This document shows, one piece after another, positions 51,367 to 58,916 of a DNA stretch of 64,000 bases; the stretch's first letter is position 1, and the number at the start of each line of letters is the position of its first letter. The notes under the pieces were generated by a model. That model was not told where the DNA came from and searched no databases. It worked only from the letters and a program-made list of their open reading frames with translations. The stretch is from positions 60,712 to 124,711 of the forward strand of contig NZ_BMVL01000008.1 in NCBI RefSeq assembly GCF_014650695.1, read 5' to 3'. Position numbers and translations under genes: made by a program. This DNA comes from Streptomyces avidinii (GTDB lineage Bacteria > Actinomycetota > Actinomycetes > Streptomycetales > Streptomycetaceae).

Positions 51367-52037
51367 TGGGGGGCGTGGCGATCGACGGCAGCAATTCCAG
51401 CAGCGACAAGCCCAGGCGCGGCCGCCGGGTACGGATGACGGGCGCGGAGCGGCGCCAGCAACTGCTGGACATCGGCCGGACCCTGTTCGCGGAGAAGGGC
51501 TTCGAAGGCACCTCGGTGGAGGAGATCGCGGCGAAGGCCGGGGTGTCCAAGCCGGTGGTGTACGAGCACTTCGGCGGCAAGGAGGGCCTGTACGCGGTCG
51601 TCGTGGACCGGGAGATGCGCCAGCTGCTGGACGGGGTGACGGGGGCGCTGACGGCCGGGCACCCGCGGGAGCTGCTGGAGCAGGCGGCCTTCGCGCTGCT
51701 GGATTACATCGAGTCCTACACGGACGGGTTCCGGATCCTCGTCCGGGATTCCCCTGTCGCGCAGTCGACGGGCACGTTCGCCTCGCTGATCAGCGACATC
51801 GCCACGCAGGTCGAGGACATCCTGGGCCTGGAGTTCAAGGCGCGAGGCTTTGACCCCAAGCTGGCCCCGCTGTACGCGCAGGCGCTGGTCGGGATGGTGG
51901 CGCTGACCGGGCAGTGGTGGCTGGACGTGCGCAAGCCCAAGAAGTCGGAGGTGGCGGCGCACCTGGTGAATCTGGCCTGGCACGGGCTGGACGGACTGGA
52001 GTCGAAGCCGCAGCTGGTGGGCCGGCGCAAGAACTGA
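51363..52037 (+). CDS. TetR-family regulator, probably of the desaturase
   Basis: 224 residues. An N-terminal TetR helix-turn-helix (about 28-75: ERRQQLLDIGRTLFAEKGF, TSVEEIAAKAGVSKPVVYEHFGGKEGLY) is followed by a helical ligand-binding domain (QWWLDVRKPKKSEVAAHLVNL). Two consecutive ATGs are possible starts; the first overlaps the desaturase stop and is given here. The operon arrangement and the inverted repeats upstream suggest autoregulation and response to fatty-acyl ligands (inference). It is followed by a bidirectional terminator. Confidence 0.92.
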   Translation: MMGGVAIDGSNSSSDKPRRGRRVRMTGAERRQQLLDIGRTLFAEKGFEGTSVEEIAAKAGVSKPVVYEHFGGKEGLYAVVVDREMRQLLDGVTGALTAGHPRELLEQAAFALLDYIESYTDGFRILVRDSPVAQSTGTFASLISDIATQVEDILGLEFKARGFDPKLAPLYAQALVGMVALTGQWWLDVRKPKKSEVAAHLVNLAWHGLDGLESKPQLVGRRKN

Positions 52038-52049
52038 GCCCCGTACGCC

Positions 52050-52109
52050 GCACCACACGACGGCGCCCCGTCTCCGGAGATCCGGTGACGGGGCGCCGTC
52101 GTGTGGTGC
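52050..52109. terminator. Bidirectional terminator
   Basis: Perfect 23-bp inverted repeat 52050-52072 with 52087-52109 and a 14-nt loop, between the convergent TetR and VOC genes. Confidence 0.9.
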
Positions 52110-52111
52110 CG

Positions 52112-52510
52112 CTACGCGCAGGGTTCCACCGCCGCCGGTTCCGGACGGTGCCGCTCCAGGAATTCGAGCCGGTTGCCGACGGGGTCCTCCGAGTAGAAGC
52201 GGCGGTGGCCCGGCAGGTTCTCGTCCCAGACGACCTTGGCCCCCCGCTCCCGCAGTCTGCTCGCGTACGCCTCGATGTCGGTCACCCGCAGCCCCGGGTG
52301 GGCCTTCCTCGCGGGCCGGAAGTCCTCCTCCACGCCGAGGTGCAGCTGAACCGGCCCGGCGGCGAACCAGCAGCCCCCGCGGGCGGCCAGGACGGGCGGC
52401 TTGGGGATCTCGGTCATGCCGAGGACGTCCGTGTAGTACGCGCGGAGCCGGTCCTCCGAGTCCGGCGGCGCGGCCAGTTGCACGTGGTCGACTGCGGTCA
52501 GCACGGTCAT
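52112..52510 (-). CDS. VOC-superfamily (glyoxalase/bleomycin-resistance-like) protein
   Basis: 132 residues, ATG start. Two beta-alpha-beta-beta-beta halves are recognisable: DHVQLAAPP with LRAYYTDVLGM, then DFRPARKAHPGLRVTDIEAYASRLRERGAKVVWDENLPGHRRFYSEDPVGNRLEFLE (given here as consecutive short motifs RVTDIEAYA, HRRFYSEDPVGN and RLEFLERH). Metal-binding candidates are the early His, His in GHRRF and the Glu in RLEFLE. It may be an enzyme or a binding protein; no specific reaction can be assigned. Its start overlaps the tam stop by four bases (ATGA), so it is in the tam operon. Confidence 0.88.
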   Translation of the reverse strand: MTVLTAVDHVQLAAPPDSEDRLRAYYTDVLGMTEIPKPPVLAARGGCWFAAGPVQLHLGVEEDFRPARKAHPGLRVTDIEAYASRLRERGAKVVWDENLPGHRRFYSEDPVGNRLEFLERHRPEPAAVEPCA

Positions 52511-53364
52511 GCCTCCTTGCGGGCTACGGCGAAGATGCGGCGGAACGGAAAGACGGTGCCGCGCGGGCCGGTCGGGTAGGCCGCGCGCAGCCGGTCACGG
52601 TATTCGGTGAGGAAGGCGTCCACGGCGTCGCGGTCGTCGCCGAGGGCGGTGAGGACCGGGCGCAGAGCGGTGCCCTTGACCCAGTCGAGCACGGGGTCGG
52701 GACCCTGGAGCAGCTGGTGGTAGGTGGTCTCCCACACGTCGGCGGTGCAGCCGAGGGCGGTGAACCGGGCGAGGTATTCGGCAGGTTCGAGGAGATGGAT
52801 GTAGCGGGCGCCGTGGCCGGCGAGCCGGGCCCGCCAGCGCGGGGTGTCGCACTGCTCGGCGAGCAGGGCGTGGCTGGGGGCGGTGAAATTGCCGGGAATC
52901 TGGAAGGCGAAGGTGCCGCCGGGGCGCAGGCCGTTGATCCAGGCGCCGAAGGAGCCGGGGTGGCCGGGGACCCATTGGAGGGCGGCGTTGGAAATGATCA
53001 GGTCGTAGGGCTCCTCGGGCAGCCAGGTGGCGAGGTCGCCGTGGCGGAAGTCGAGGGTGCCGCCGCCGGGGGTGGGCCCGGCGTACTCCTGGTCGGCGCG
53101 GTGGAGCATCTCCCGGGAGAGGTCGAAGCCCGTGATGCGGGCGTCGGGCCACCGGTCGGCGAGGAGGGTGGTGACGTTGCCGGGGCCGCAGCCGAGGTCG
53201 GCGATGCGGGCGGGGCCGTGGGGCAGTTCGGGTATGCGGGTGAGCAGGTCGAGGAAGGGCCGTGTGCGGTGGCCCGAGTGCCGGAGGTACTGCTGGGGAT
53301 CCCAGGTCGGGGCGGAGGGCGCGGTGGACGTGGGGGTCCCGGCGCGCGCGGTATCGGAATACAT
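52507..53364 (-). CDS. tam: Trans-aconitate 2-methyltransferase
   Basis: 285 residues from an ATG with GGGAGG seven bases upstream. The SAM-binding motif IADLGCGPGNVTTLLADRWP starts near residue 55. The Tam family traits WDPQQYLRHSGHRTRPFLDLL and IISNAALQWVPGH also fit. Tam methylates trans-aconitate, an inhibitor of aconitase formed when aconitase is damaged. It is divergent from a MarR-type regulator matching TamR, which in S. coelicolor controls tam and aconitase. The upstream gap contains three tandem operator-like sites. The frame is open upstream of the ATG without support. Confidence 0.94.
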   Translation of the reverse strand: MYSDTARAGTPTSTAPSAPTWDPQQYLRHSGHRTRPFLDLLTRIPELPHGPARIADLGCGPGNVTTLLADRWPDARITGFDLSREMLHRADQEYAGPTPGGGTLDFRHGDLATWLPEEPYDLIISNAALQWVPGHPGSFGAWINGLRPGGTFAFQIPGNFTAPSHALLAEQCDTPRWRARLAGHGARYIHLLEPAEYLARFTALGCTADVWETTYHQLLQGPDPVLDWVKGTALRPVLTALGDDRDAVDAFLTEYRDRLRAAYPTGPRGTVFPFRRIFAVARKEA

Positions 53365-53444
53365 GTTCGAGCCTCCCTGCTGGCGGGGCGATCGGAAGCG
53401 GAATCCGTTCCGGCCCCCTCCATGCCCCATGCTCGCTGCATTTA

Positions 53445-53503
53445 TATCTCGATGTCAAGATATTCGTGATCAAGATACTCGATGTGAAGAGACTTCACAT
53501 CGA
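53445..53503. promoter_or_regulatory. Tandem TamR-type operator sites
   Basis: Three overlapping near-palindromes of the type TATCTCGATGTCAAGATA (53445-53462), TATTCGTGATCAAGATA (53461-53477) and TACTCGATGTGAAGAGA (53476-53492). The last is also part of an 11-bp perfect inverted repeat TCGATGTGAAG/CTTCACATCGA (53479-53503). All lie between tam and the marR-type gene. TamR regulation is known in S. coelicolor; the exact sites here are inferred. Confidence 0.75.
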
Positions 53504-53525
53504 CAGACCCCTTACACTGATCGGC

Positions 53526-54023
53526 ATGGAGGACGAGGTCGACCGACTGGTGGCGGCATGGCGGCGGGAGCGCCCTGACCTCGACGTGGAACCGCTCGAG
53601 GTACTGAGCCGTGTCAGCAGGCTCGCGCGCCATCTCGACCGCGCCCGCAGGCTGGCCTTCTCCGAGCACGGCCTGGAGCCGTGGGAGTTCGACGTCCTGA
53701 CATCATTGCGGCGCGCCGGCGCGCCCTACCAGCTCTCTCCCGGCCAGTTGTTGACCCAGACCCTGGTCACCTCGGGCACCATGACCAACCGCATCGACCG
53801 GCTCGCCAAGAAGGGCCTCGTCGAACGGCTCCCGGACCCCAGCGACCGCCGGGGGGTCCTGGTGCGGCTCACTCCCGAGGGCCGGGACCGCGCCGACCAG
53901 GCCCTCGCCGGGCTGCTGGCCCAGGAACGGGCGATCCTGGCCCAGCTCTCGCAGAACCAGCGCGGCGATCTCGCCGGGCTGCTACGCCAGTTGACCGCTC
54001 CGTTCGACAACATCCCCGGCTAG
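53526..54023 (+). CDS. tamR: MarR-family regulator TamR
   Basis: 165 residues. The wHTH MarR fold is clear: LEPWEFDVLTSLRRAGAPYQLSPGQLLTQTLVTSGTMTNRIDRL and KKGLVERLPDPSDRRGVLVRLTPEGRD (given as separate motifs LEPWEFDVLTSLRR, LVTSGTMTNRIDRLA and DRRGVLVRLTPEGR). TamR-type regulators bind trans-aconitate, citrate or related acids and release DNA. The ATG at MEDEVDRL is chosen; the open frame upstream runs through the operators. It overlaps the convergent LuxR-type gene by 42 bases, an unusually long 3' overlap. Confidence 0.93.
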   Translation: MEDEVDRLVAAWRRERPDLDVEPLEVLSRVSRLARHLDRARRLAFSEHGLEPWEFDVLTSLRRAGAPYQLSPGQLLTQTLVTSGTMTNRIDRLAKKGLVERLPDPSDRRGVLVRLTPEGRDRADQALAGLLAQERAILAQLSQNQRGDLAGLLRQLTAPFDNIPG

Positions 54024-54749
54024 GTCCGCCGGTCGTACGCCGGCCCGCCGGGCCAGGGCCACCGCGGCCAGCGTGGAGTGCACCCCGAGCTTGCCCAGCA
54101 CGTTCTGCATGTGCGTGCGGACCGTGTGCGGCGACAGGAACAGCCGCGCCGCCACGTCCTTGCGGCCCAGACCCGCCACCATGCAGCGCAGCACCTCGTG
54201 CTCGCGCGGAGTCAGCGACTCCACCAGCCGCTCGCTGTCCGTACGGTGCTTGCGCGCCGCGGTCAGCTCCCGGAGCACCCCGGTGAGCAGGGCGGGCGGC
54301 AGGTGCGTCTCCTCGCGCAGCACCCCGCGGATGACCGCCAGCAACCGGGAGAGCGAGCAGTCCTTCGCCACCCAGCCCGAGGCTCCCGCCTGGAGCGCGA
54401 GGGCGGCACGGCGGGGGTCGTCGCGCTCGGCGAGCACGACGGTGCGGACCCCGGCGTGGGACACCCGCACCCCCGCGACCAGCGCGATCCCGTCCGAGCC
54501 GGGCGGCGGCGCCCCGGAGCCGGGCTCCCGCTGGGCGGGTACGGCCCCCGGGGCGGCGCCGAGATCGGCGTCGACCAGCAGGACGTCGAAGCGGCGGCCC
54601 TCGGCCGCCGCGCGTTCGAGGCAGCGCAGCGCGGCGGGGCCGCTGCCGGCCGCGGACACGTCCACGTCCGGCTCGGCCGCGAGCGCGGCTGCGAGCGATT
54701 CGGCGAAGATGCGGTGATCGTCGACGACGAGAACCCGGATACGAACCAC
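53982..54749 (-). CDS. NarL/LuxR-type response regulator
   Basis: 255 residues from a GTG that gives MVRIRVLVVDDHR. The receiver domain has the acid pair DD at residues 10-11, the phosphoacceptor Asp60 (DVLLVDADLG) and the Lys in GWVAKD. Between beta-3 and helix 3 there is a Gly/Pro/Ala-rich insert (about residues 64-85), which is unusual. The C-terminal LuxR HTH is normal (LTPREHEVLRCMVAGL, LSPHTVRTHMQNVLGKLGVHS). No kinase is adjacent. Its 3' end overlaps tamR by 42 bases. The open frame upstream of the GTG is unsupported. Confidence 0.92.
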   Translation of the reverse strand: MVRIRVLVVDDHRIFAESLAAALAAEPDVDVSAAGSGPAALRCLERAAAEGRRFDVLLVDADLGAAPGAVPAQREPGSGAPPPGSDGIALVAGVRVSHAGVRTVVLAERDDPRRAALALQAGASGWVAKDCSLSRLLAVIRGVLREETHLPPALLTGVLRELTAARKHRTDSERLVESLTPREHEVLRCMVAGLGRKDVAARLFLSPHTVRTHMQNVLGKLGVHSTLAAVALARRAGVRPADLAGDVVERSGQLA

Positions 54750-54892
54750 AAAACCCCCAAGGGTAGGGGAACGGACGACGGCGGGTACGGCGCCCGGACC
54801 GGGTGATCCGCAGCTGACCCGGCCGCCGCCGTGACATCTCTGCATTACCCCGGACCGGACGACGTACCCGACTTGTCTCGACCCCTGAATCA

Positions 54893-54912
54893 ACACCGGC
54901 CCCCACCGGTGT
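54893..54912. promoter_or_regulatory. Inverted repeat upstream of the LuxR-type regulator gene
   Basis: ACACCGG and CCGGTGT separated by six bases, about 145 bases upstream of the regulator start. A possible operator. The 480-bp gap 54750-55229 has no gene that I can support; besides this site it has hairpins at 55096-55115 and 55161-55194. Confidence 0.45.
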
Positions 54913-55095
54913 CACGCTCAGCGTAGGCCCGGGGGCGTCCGGCGGTTGGCCGAATAGCAGAAGTTTTCCCAGGGATTTTCCGGCGCGGGCGCTGCGAACC
55001 GGCTTTGTGGTGGCTTGAAATCGACTGCACCGAAGGTCCTGATGACGGCTTCGGTACCGGCGTGTGCCGCGGGCAGTTGCACGGGGGGCATTTCA

Positions 55096-55115
55096 CCCGG
55101 CGTGTGCACGCCGGG
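55096..55115. promoter_or_regulatory. Hairpin CCCGGCGTG/CACGCCGGG
   Basis: Near-perfect 20-bp palindrome with a 2-base centre, 115 bases past the galE stop. Either a second terminator or a regulatory site of the LuxR-type regulator. Confidence 0.45.
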
Positions 55116-55160
55116 CGCCCGCGCACGGCGCCCATCCGCAGCGCACGGCTCTCACGCACA

Positions 55161-55194
55161 CGCCCCCCGCACCCCGACCGGGGTGCGGGGGGCG
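55161..55194 (-). terminator. Terminator after galE
   Basis: Perfect 15-bp inverted repeat (55161-55175 with 55180-55194), 4-nt loop, 35 bases past the galE stop. Confidence 0.85.
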
Positions 55195-55229
55195 CGAAGG
55201 ACGGCCGAGGTCCGGACGGACCCGCGGGC

Positions 55230-56189
55230 TCAGGAGGCGTGCGTGCGCGCGAAGTTCCACGCGTCCGTGATGATGCCGGTGAGGTCCGAGCGGCTCGGCG
55301 TCCAACCGAGGCGCTCGTGGGCCGTGCGAGCGGAGGCGACGAGCATCGCGGGGTCGCCGGCCCGGCGCGGGGCGACGACCTCGGGGATCTCCCGGCCGGT
55401 GACCTTGCGGACGGTCTCGACGACCTCGCGGACCGAGAACCCGCTGCCGTTGCCCAGGTTGCAGATCAGGTGCTCCCCCTCGGCGGCGACCCGCAGGGCG
55501 GCCAGGTGGGCCTCCGCCAGGTCGGCGACGTGGATGTAGTCGCGCACACAGGTGCCGTCCGGGGTCGGGTAGTCCTCGCCGAACACCGAGATCGACTCCC
55601 GCTCGCCCAGCGCGACCTGGAGGACCAACGGGATCAGGTGCGTCTCGGGGGTGTGCCGCTCGCCGAACTCCCCGTAGGCACCGGCCACGTTGAAGTAGCG
55701 CAGGGACACCGCGGCCAGGCCGTGCGCCGTGCACTCCCCCGCGATCATGTGGTCGACAGCGAGCTTCGAGGCACCGTACGGGTTGGTCGGCGCAGTCACC
55801 GAGGACTCCGTCAGCAGGCCTTCCGTGGGCTCGCCGTAGGTGGCGGCGGTGGAGGAGAACACCAGCTTGCGCACCCCTGCCCCGCGCATGGCGGCCAGCA
55901 GGGCCAGCGTCCCGCCGACGTTGTTCTCCCAGTACTTGCCCGGATTCACCACGGACTCGCCGACCTGCGAGGAGGCCGCGAAGTGCAGCACCGCCTCGTA
56001 GGAGGAGTCGATGTGGCGGGCGGCGTCCTGGATCCGGCCCTCGACGAACGTGGCGCCCGCCGGGACCCCGACGCGAAAGCCCGTGCTCAGGTCGTCGAGG
56101 ACGGTCACCTCGTGGCCGGCCTCCAGAAGGTGGGCCGCGACCACGCTGCCGACGTATCCGGCGCCACCGGTTACCAGGTACTTGCTCAC
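55230..56189 (-). CDS. galE: UDP-glucose 4-epimerase
   Basis: 319 residues, GTG start. GalE interconverts UDP-glucose and UDP-galactose using tightly bound NAD. Motifs: GGAGYVGS (NAD-binding), LHFAASSQVGESV, the catalytic pair Ser/Tyr in STAATYGEP and NPYGASKLAVDHMI (YxxxK), RYFNVAGAYGEFGE and the sugar-binding GTCVRDYIHVADLAEAHL. It is not in a gal operon here, so it probably supplies galactose units for the cell envelope (inference). Terminator follows. Confidence 0.95.
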   Translation of the reverse strand: MSKYLVTGGAGYVGSVVAAHLLEAGHEVTVLDDLSTGFRVGVPAGATFVEGRIQDAARHIDSSYEAVLHFAASSQVGESVVNPGKYWENNVGGTLALLAAMRGAGVRKLVFSSTAATYGEPTEGLLTESSVTAPTNPYGASKLAVDHMIAGECTAHGLAAVSLRYFNVAGAYGEFGERHTPETHLIPLVLQVALGERESISVFGEDYPTPDGTCVRDYIHVADLAEAHLAALRVAAEGEHLICNLGNGSGFSVREVVETVRKVTGREIPEVVAPRRAGDPAMLVASARTAHERLGWTPSRSDLTGIITDAWNFARTHAS

Positions 56190-56312
56190 TCGCCTACTGC
56201 CTCTCGCGGGGGAGCACGCGCGGGTGCGTGCGCGTGCTTGAGGAATGGCTTACCCGATTCCGCGCCCATGGGGAAATCGGCGGCCGCCCGCCCCCGCGCC
56301 CGACCGCGCGCG

Positions 56313-57005
56313 TCAGCCGTGCGCGGCGGCGGGCGGCGCCGGGGGCAGCGCCCGGTCCAGCAGACCGGTACGGGCGGCCAGCGCGGCCGCCTCCAGCCGC
56401 GACCCCACGCCCAGCTTCATCAGGACCCGCTGCACGTGCGTACGGGCGGTGCTCGGGGCGATCTCCATGCCCGCGGCGATCAGCCGGGTGTCCTCGCCCT
56501 CGGCGACCCGCACCAGCACCTCCACCTCGCGCGGGGTGAGCAGCCGCAGCAGCCGGCTGCCCTCGTCGTCGGGCTGGGCTGCGGGGTTCAGGAGCTCCGC
56601 GAAGGCCCCCTGCAACAGCTGCGGGGCGATCGCCACCTCCCCCGCCCTGGCCTTGGCCAGGGCCCGCTCCACGCCCTCGATGCGCTCGTCCTGGCGCACG
56701 TACCCCGAGGCGCCGGCGGCGAAGGCGGCCGCGATCCCGCGCGGACTGGGCACCGGGCCCAGGACGACCACGGCGATCTGCGGGCGTTCCCGCTTGATGC
56801 GGACGACGGGCTCGAAGACCCCGGGCTCGGCGGGGGTGGCGGTGCCGAGGAGGCAGACCTCCGGGGCGCGGCTGATGACCAGCTCGGCGGCGCCCGCGGC
56901 CGGGGCGGCGGCGGCCAGTACCCGGTGGCCGCGCAGCTTCAGGGCAGAGGCGAGTGCCTCGGCCAGCAGCCGGTGCTCGTCGACCACCACGACCCGTACG
57001 CCCAT
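56313..57005 (-). CDS. LuxR-type regulator with degenerate receiver domain (no phosphoacceptor Asp)
   Basis: 230 residues, ATG start. The N-terminal half keeps the receiver fold and the acidic pair (VVVVDEHRLLAEAL, Asp9-Glu10). At the phosphoacceptor position the sequence reads CLLGTATP, with Gly54 instead of Asp, and the conserved Lys is lost (GYVRQDE). The C-terminal LuxR HTH is intact (LTPREVEVLVRVAEGEDTRLIAAGMEI, STARTHVQRVLMKLGVGS). Such atypical regulators act without phosphorylation. It is an orphan between galE and the beta-propeller genes. Its target is unknown. Confidence 0.9.
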   Translation of the reverse strand: MGVRVVVVDEHRLLAEALASALKLRGHRVLAAAAPAAGAAELVISRAPEVCLLGTATPAEPGVFEPVVRIKRERPQIAVVVLGPVPSPRGIAAAFAAGASGYVRQDERIEGVERALAKARAGEVAIAPQLLQGAFAELLNPAAQPDDEGSRLLRLLTPREVEVLVRVAEGEDTRLIAAGMEIAPSTARTHVQRVLMKLGVGSRLEAAALAARTGLLDRALPPAPPAAAHG

Positions 57006-57080
57006 TGAGGAACCACCCCCCACCCTTCTGACCCGGCAAGCTACACGCTTGTTCGACGGCGCGAGGGGGATACCGCGCAG

Positions 57081-57114
57081 AAGCCCCCGATCGGTACGGA
57101 CCGTTCGGGGGCTT
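57081..57114 (-). terminator. Terminator of the PQQ-like gene pair
   Basis: AAGCCCCCGA/TCGGGGGCTT, perfect 10-bp outer stem plus a 4-bp inner CGGT/ACCG, 50 bases beyond the second gene. Confidence 0.85.
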
Positions 57115-57163
57115 TCGGCGGTGCTGTGCGCCTCGGGTGGAGGGCGGACCGGCGCCGTGTGCG

Positions 57164-58873
57164 TCAGCTCGCGGTGAAGGACGCGAAGAGGTACTCCGGG
57201 TCGGACTTGTCCGTGAACGGCTTGCTGACCGTCGTCCGCGAGATGAAGAACTTGCCGTTGTGGTAGCGGTACTCGGAGTACTCCGGCGAGAACTGGGTCT
57301 CGGCGCGCTGGCTCACCTTGTCCGCCGGGTTCTCCATGAGCAGGGTTTCCTTCATCGTCCTGCTGTCGATGCTGACGATCTGGCCGCCCTTGTCGTACGG
57401 GGGGTTCTTGTACGCGATGATGTTCGACCCGTCCATGCGCAGCGGGAACATCGTGTACCCCTCGCCCGCGTCGGCGCGGTCGGTGGTCTGCTTGCCGGTC
57501 TCCAGGTCGAAGGAGAGCAGCTCGTTGGTGCGGCCGCTGGAGGACTGGCCCTGGTGCTCGTAGGACGGCAGGTAGAGCTTGCCGTTGCCGACCACCATGT
57601 TGACGCACTTCTCGACGTCCAGTCCGCACTTGCCGGCGAAGTCCCCGGAGGCGAGCGGGATACGGGCCTTCAGCTCGCCCTTGGGGTCGATGACGAAGAG
57701 GTCGCTGACTCCCGTGGCGTTCTTCGCCGTCTTGCCGACGTCGGCGGCCACGATCAGCGGCTTGGTGGAGACGATGGACGCGTCCTCGATGCCCTGCGAG
57801 AGCTTGTACGAGGCGGTGGGCGCACCGCTGGTCGGGTCGAGGAGCTGCCCGTACAGGGTGTAGTTGGGGCTCTGGCCGCACTTGCGGATGGCGCCGAGCG
57901 CCTCGCCTCCGGCGTAGCCGACGTCGCGGCAGCCCTCGCCGTCGATCTTGGGCAGCCACAGGGACTTGCCGTCGGCCAGGTTCCAGGCGGTGCCGCCCCC
58001 GGAGATGCCGGCCGCTGCGACGGTCTTGCCGCTGAGGGTGACCGTGTTCAGGGAGACGGGCTTGTCGCCGCCGGTGGCGCTCTTGGCGTTGCCGGACCAG
58101 ACGAGCTTGCCGCTCTCCAGGTCGATGACACCGACCTCGGTGCACGGCGGGTACTTGTTCTCGGGCGTCGACGGGGTGGGCCTGAAGAGGACCGCCGTCT
58201 TGTTCTCGCTGACGTGCTTGGTCGCCCCGCAGAGCTCGCCCGCGAGGGGCAGCTCCCACTTCTTGCCGCCGTCGACGACGTTGTAGCCGACGATCTTCGA
58301 GAGGTCGGACTTGATGTAGGTGGAGTCGGTCAGCCAGGAGCCGGTGACCGTGGCGATGTCCGCCGGAACCGGGTTCGGCAGGTTCAGGAGGGGCTTCGAC
58401 TTCGGGTTGCCGGGCACCTTCTCGGTACCGGGCACCACGTCCTGGGGCTTGTCGCTGCCCGGGGAGGCGCTGGGGCCGCTGTCCGCCCGGTCGTCGGTGC
58501 CGCCGTCGCCGGAGGTGTACCAGAGGCCGCCGCCGACGATGAGGACGATGGCCAGGAGGGCCGCGCCGACGATCATCAGCTGGTTGCGCTTGTCGTTGCC
58601 GGTGCCTGCGGCCGGGGCGTGGGGCGGGGCTGCGGGTGCCGGCGGCGTGCCGAACGGCGGCGGGGTGCCGGGCTGCTGCGGGTAGCCGTAGCCGGGGCCC
58701 GTCTGCGGGTACCCGTACGCGGGCTGCGCGCTCGGCGGCTGCTGCGGCGGACCGGACTGCGGCGCGGCCGGGCCGGGCGGCGGCACGGGCGCGCCGAATC
58801 CGCCCGGCGGGGGATCCTGCGGCGCACCGAAGCCGCCGGACGGCGGCTGGCTGGGGGGCGGCGGGGTACTCAT
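57164..58873 (-). CDS. Membrane-anchored PQQ-like beta-propeller protein (1)
   Basis: 569 residues. A Pro/Gly/Gln-rich cytoplasmic N-terminus (about 1-92) is followed by one membrane helix (about 98-119) and a large extracytoplasmic domain. The latter has PQQ-type propeller blades: VIDLESGKLVW, WNLADGKSLWL, LLDPTSGAP, SFDLETGKQTTD, with paired Cys. These bind no PQQ in most actinobacterial cases and probably act as scaffolds or sensors. It is the tandem paralogue of the next gene (43-base gap). Function unknown. Confidence 0.85.
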   Translation of the reverse strand: MSTPPPPSQPPSGGFGAPQDPPPGGFGAPVPPPGPAAPQSGPPQQPPSAQPAYGYPQTGPGYGYPQQPGTPPPFGTPPAPAAPPHAPAAGTGNDKRNQLMIVGAALLAIVLIVGGGLWYTSGDGGTDDRADSGPSASPGSDKPQDVVPGTEKVPGNPKSKPLLNLPNPVPADIATVTGSWLTDSTYIKSDLSKIVGYNVVDGGKKWELPLAGELCGATKHVSENKTAVLFRPTPSTPENKYPPCTEVGVIDLESGKLVWSGNAKSATGGDKPVSLNTVTLSGKTVAAAGISGGGTAWNLADGKSLWLPKIDGEGCRDVGYAGGEALGAIRKCGQSPNYTLYGQLLDPTSGAPTASYKLSQGIEDASIVSTKPLIVAADVGKTAKNATGVSDLFVIDPKGELKARIPLASGDFAGKCGLDVEKCVNMVVGNGKLYLPSYEHQGQSSSGRTNELLSFDLETGKQTTDRADAGEGYTMFPLRMDGSNIIAYKNPPYDKGGQIVSIDSRTMKETLLMENPADKVSQRAETQFSPEYSEYRYHNGKFFISRTTVSKPFTDKSDPEYLFASFTAS

Positions 58874-58916
58874 CGGTTGCTCATGCCTCTCGGTGGGCGG
58901 CTGCTTGGACGCGTTC

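Noticed and set aside
54890..55159. Small minus-strand gene in the 54.75-55.2 kb gap
   Set aside because: Low-complexity Arg/Pro-rich translation, no ribosome site, and it runs through hairpins.
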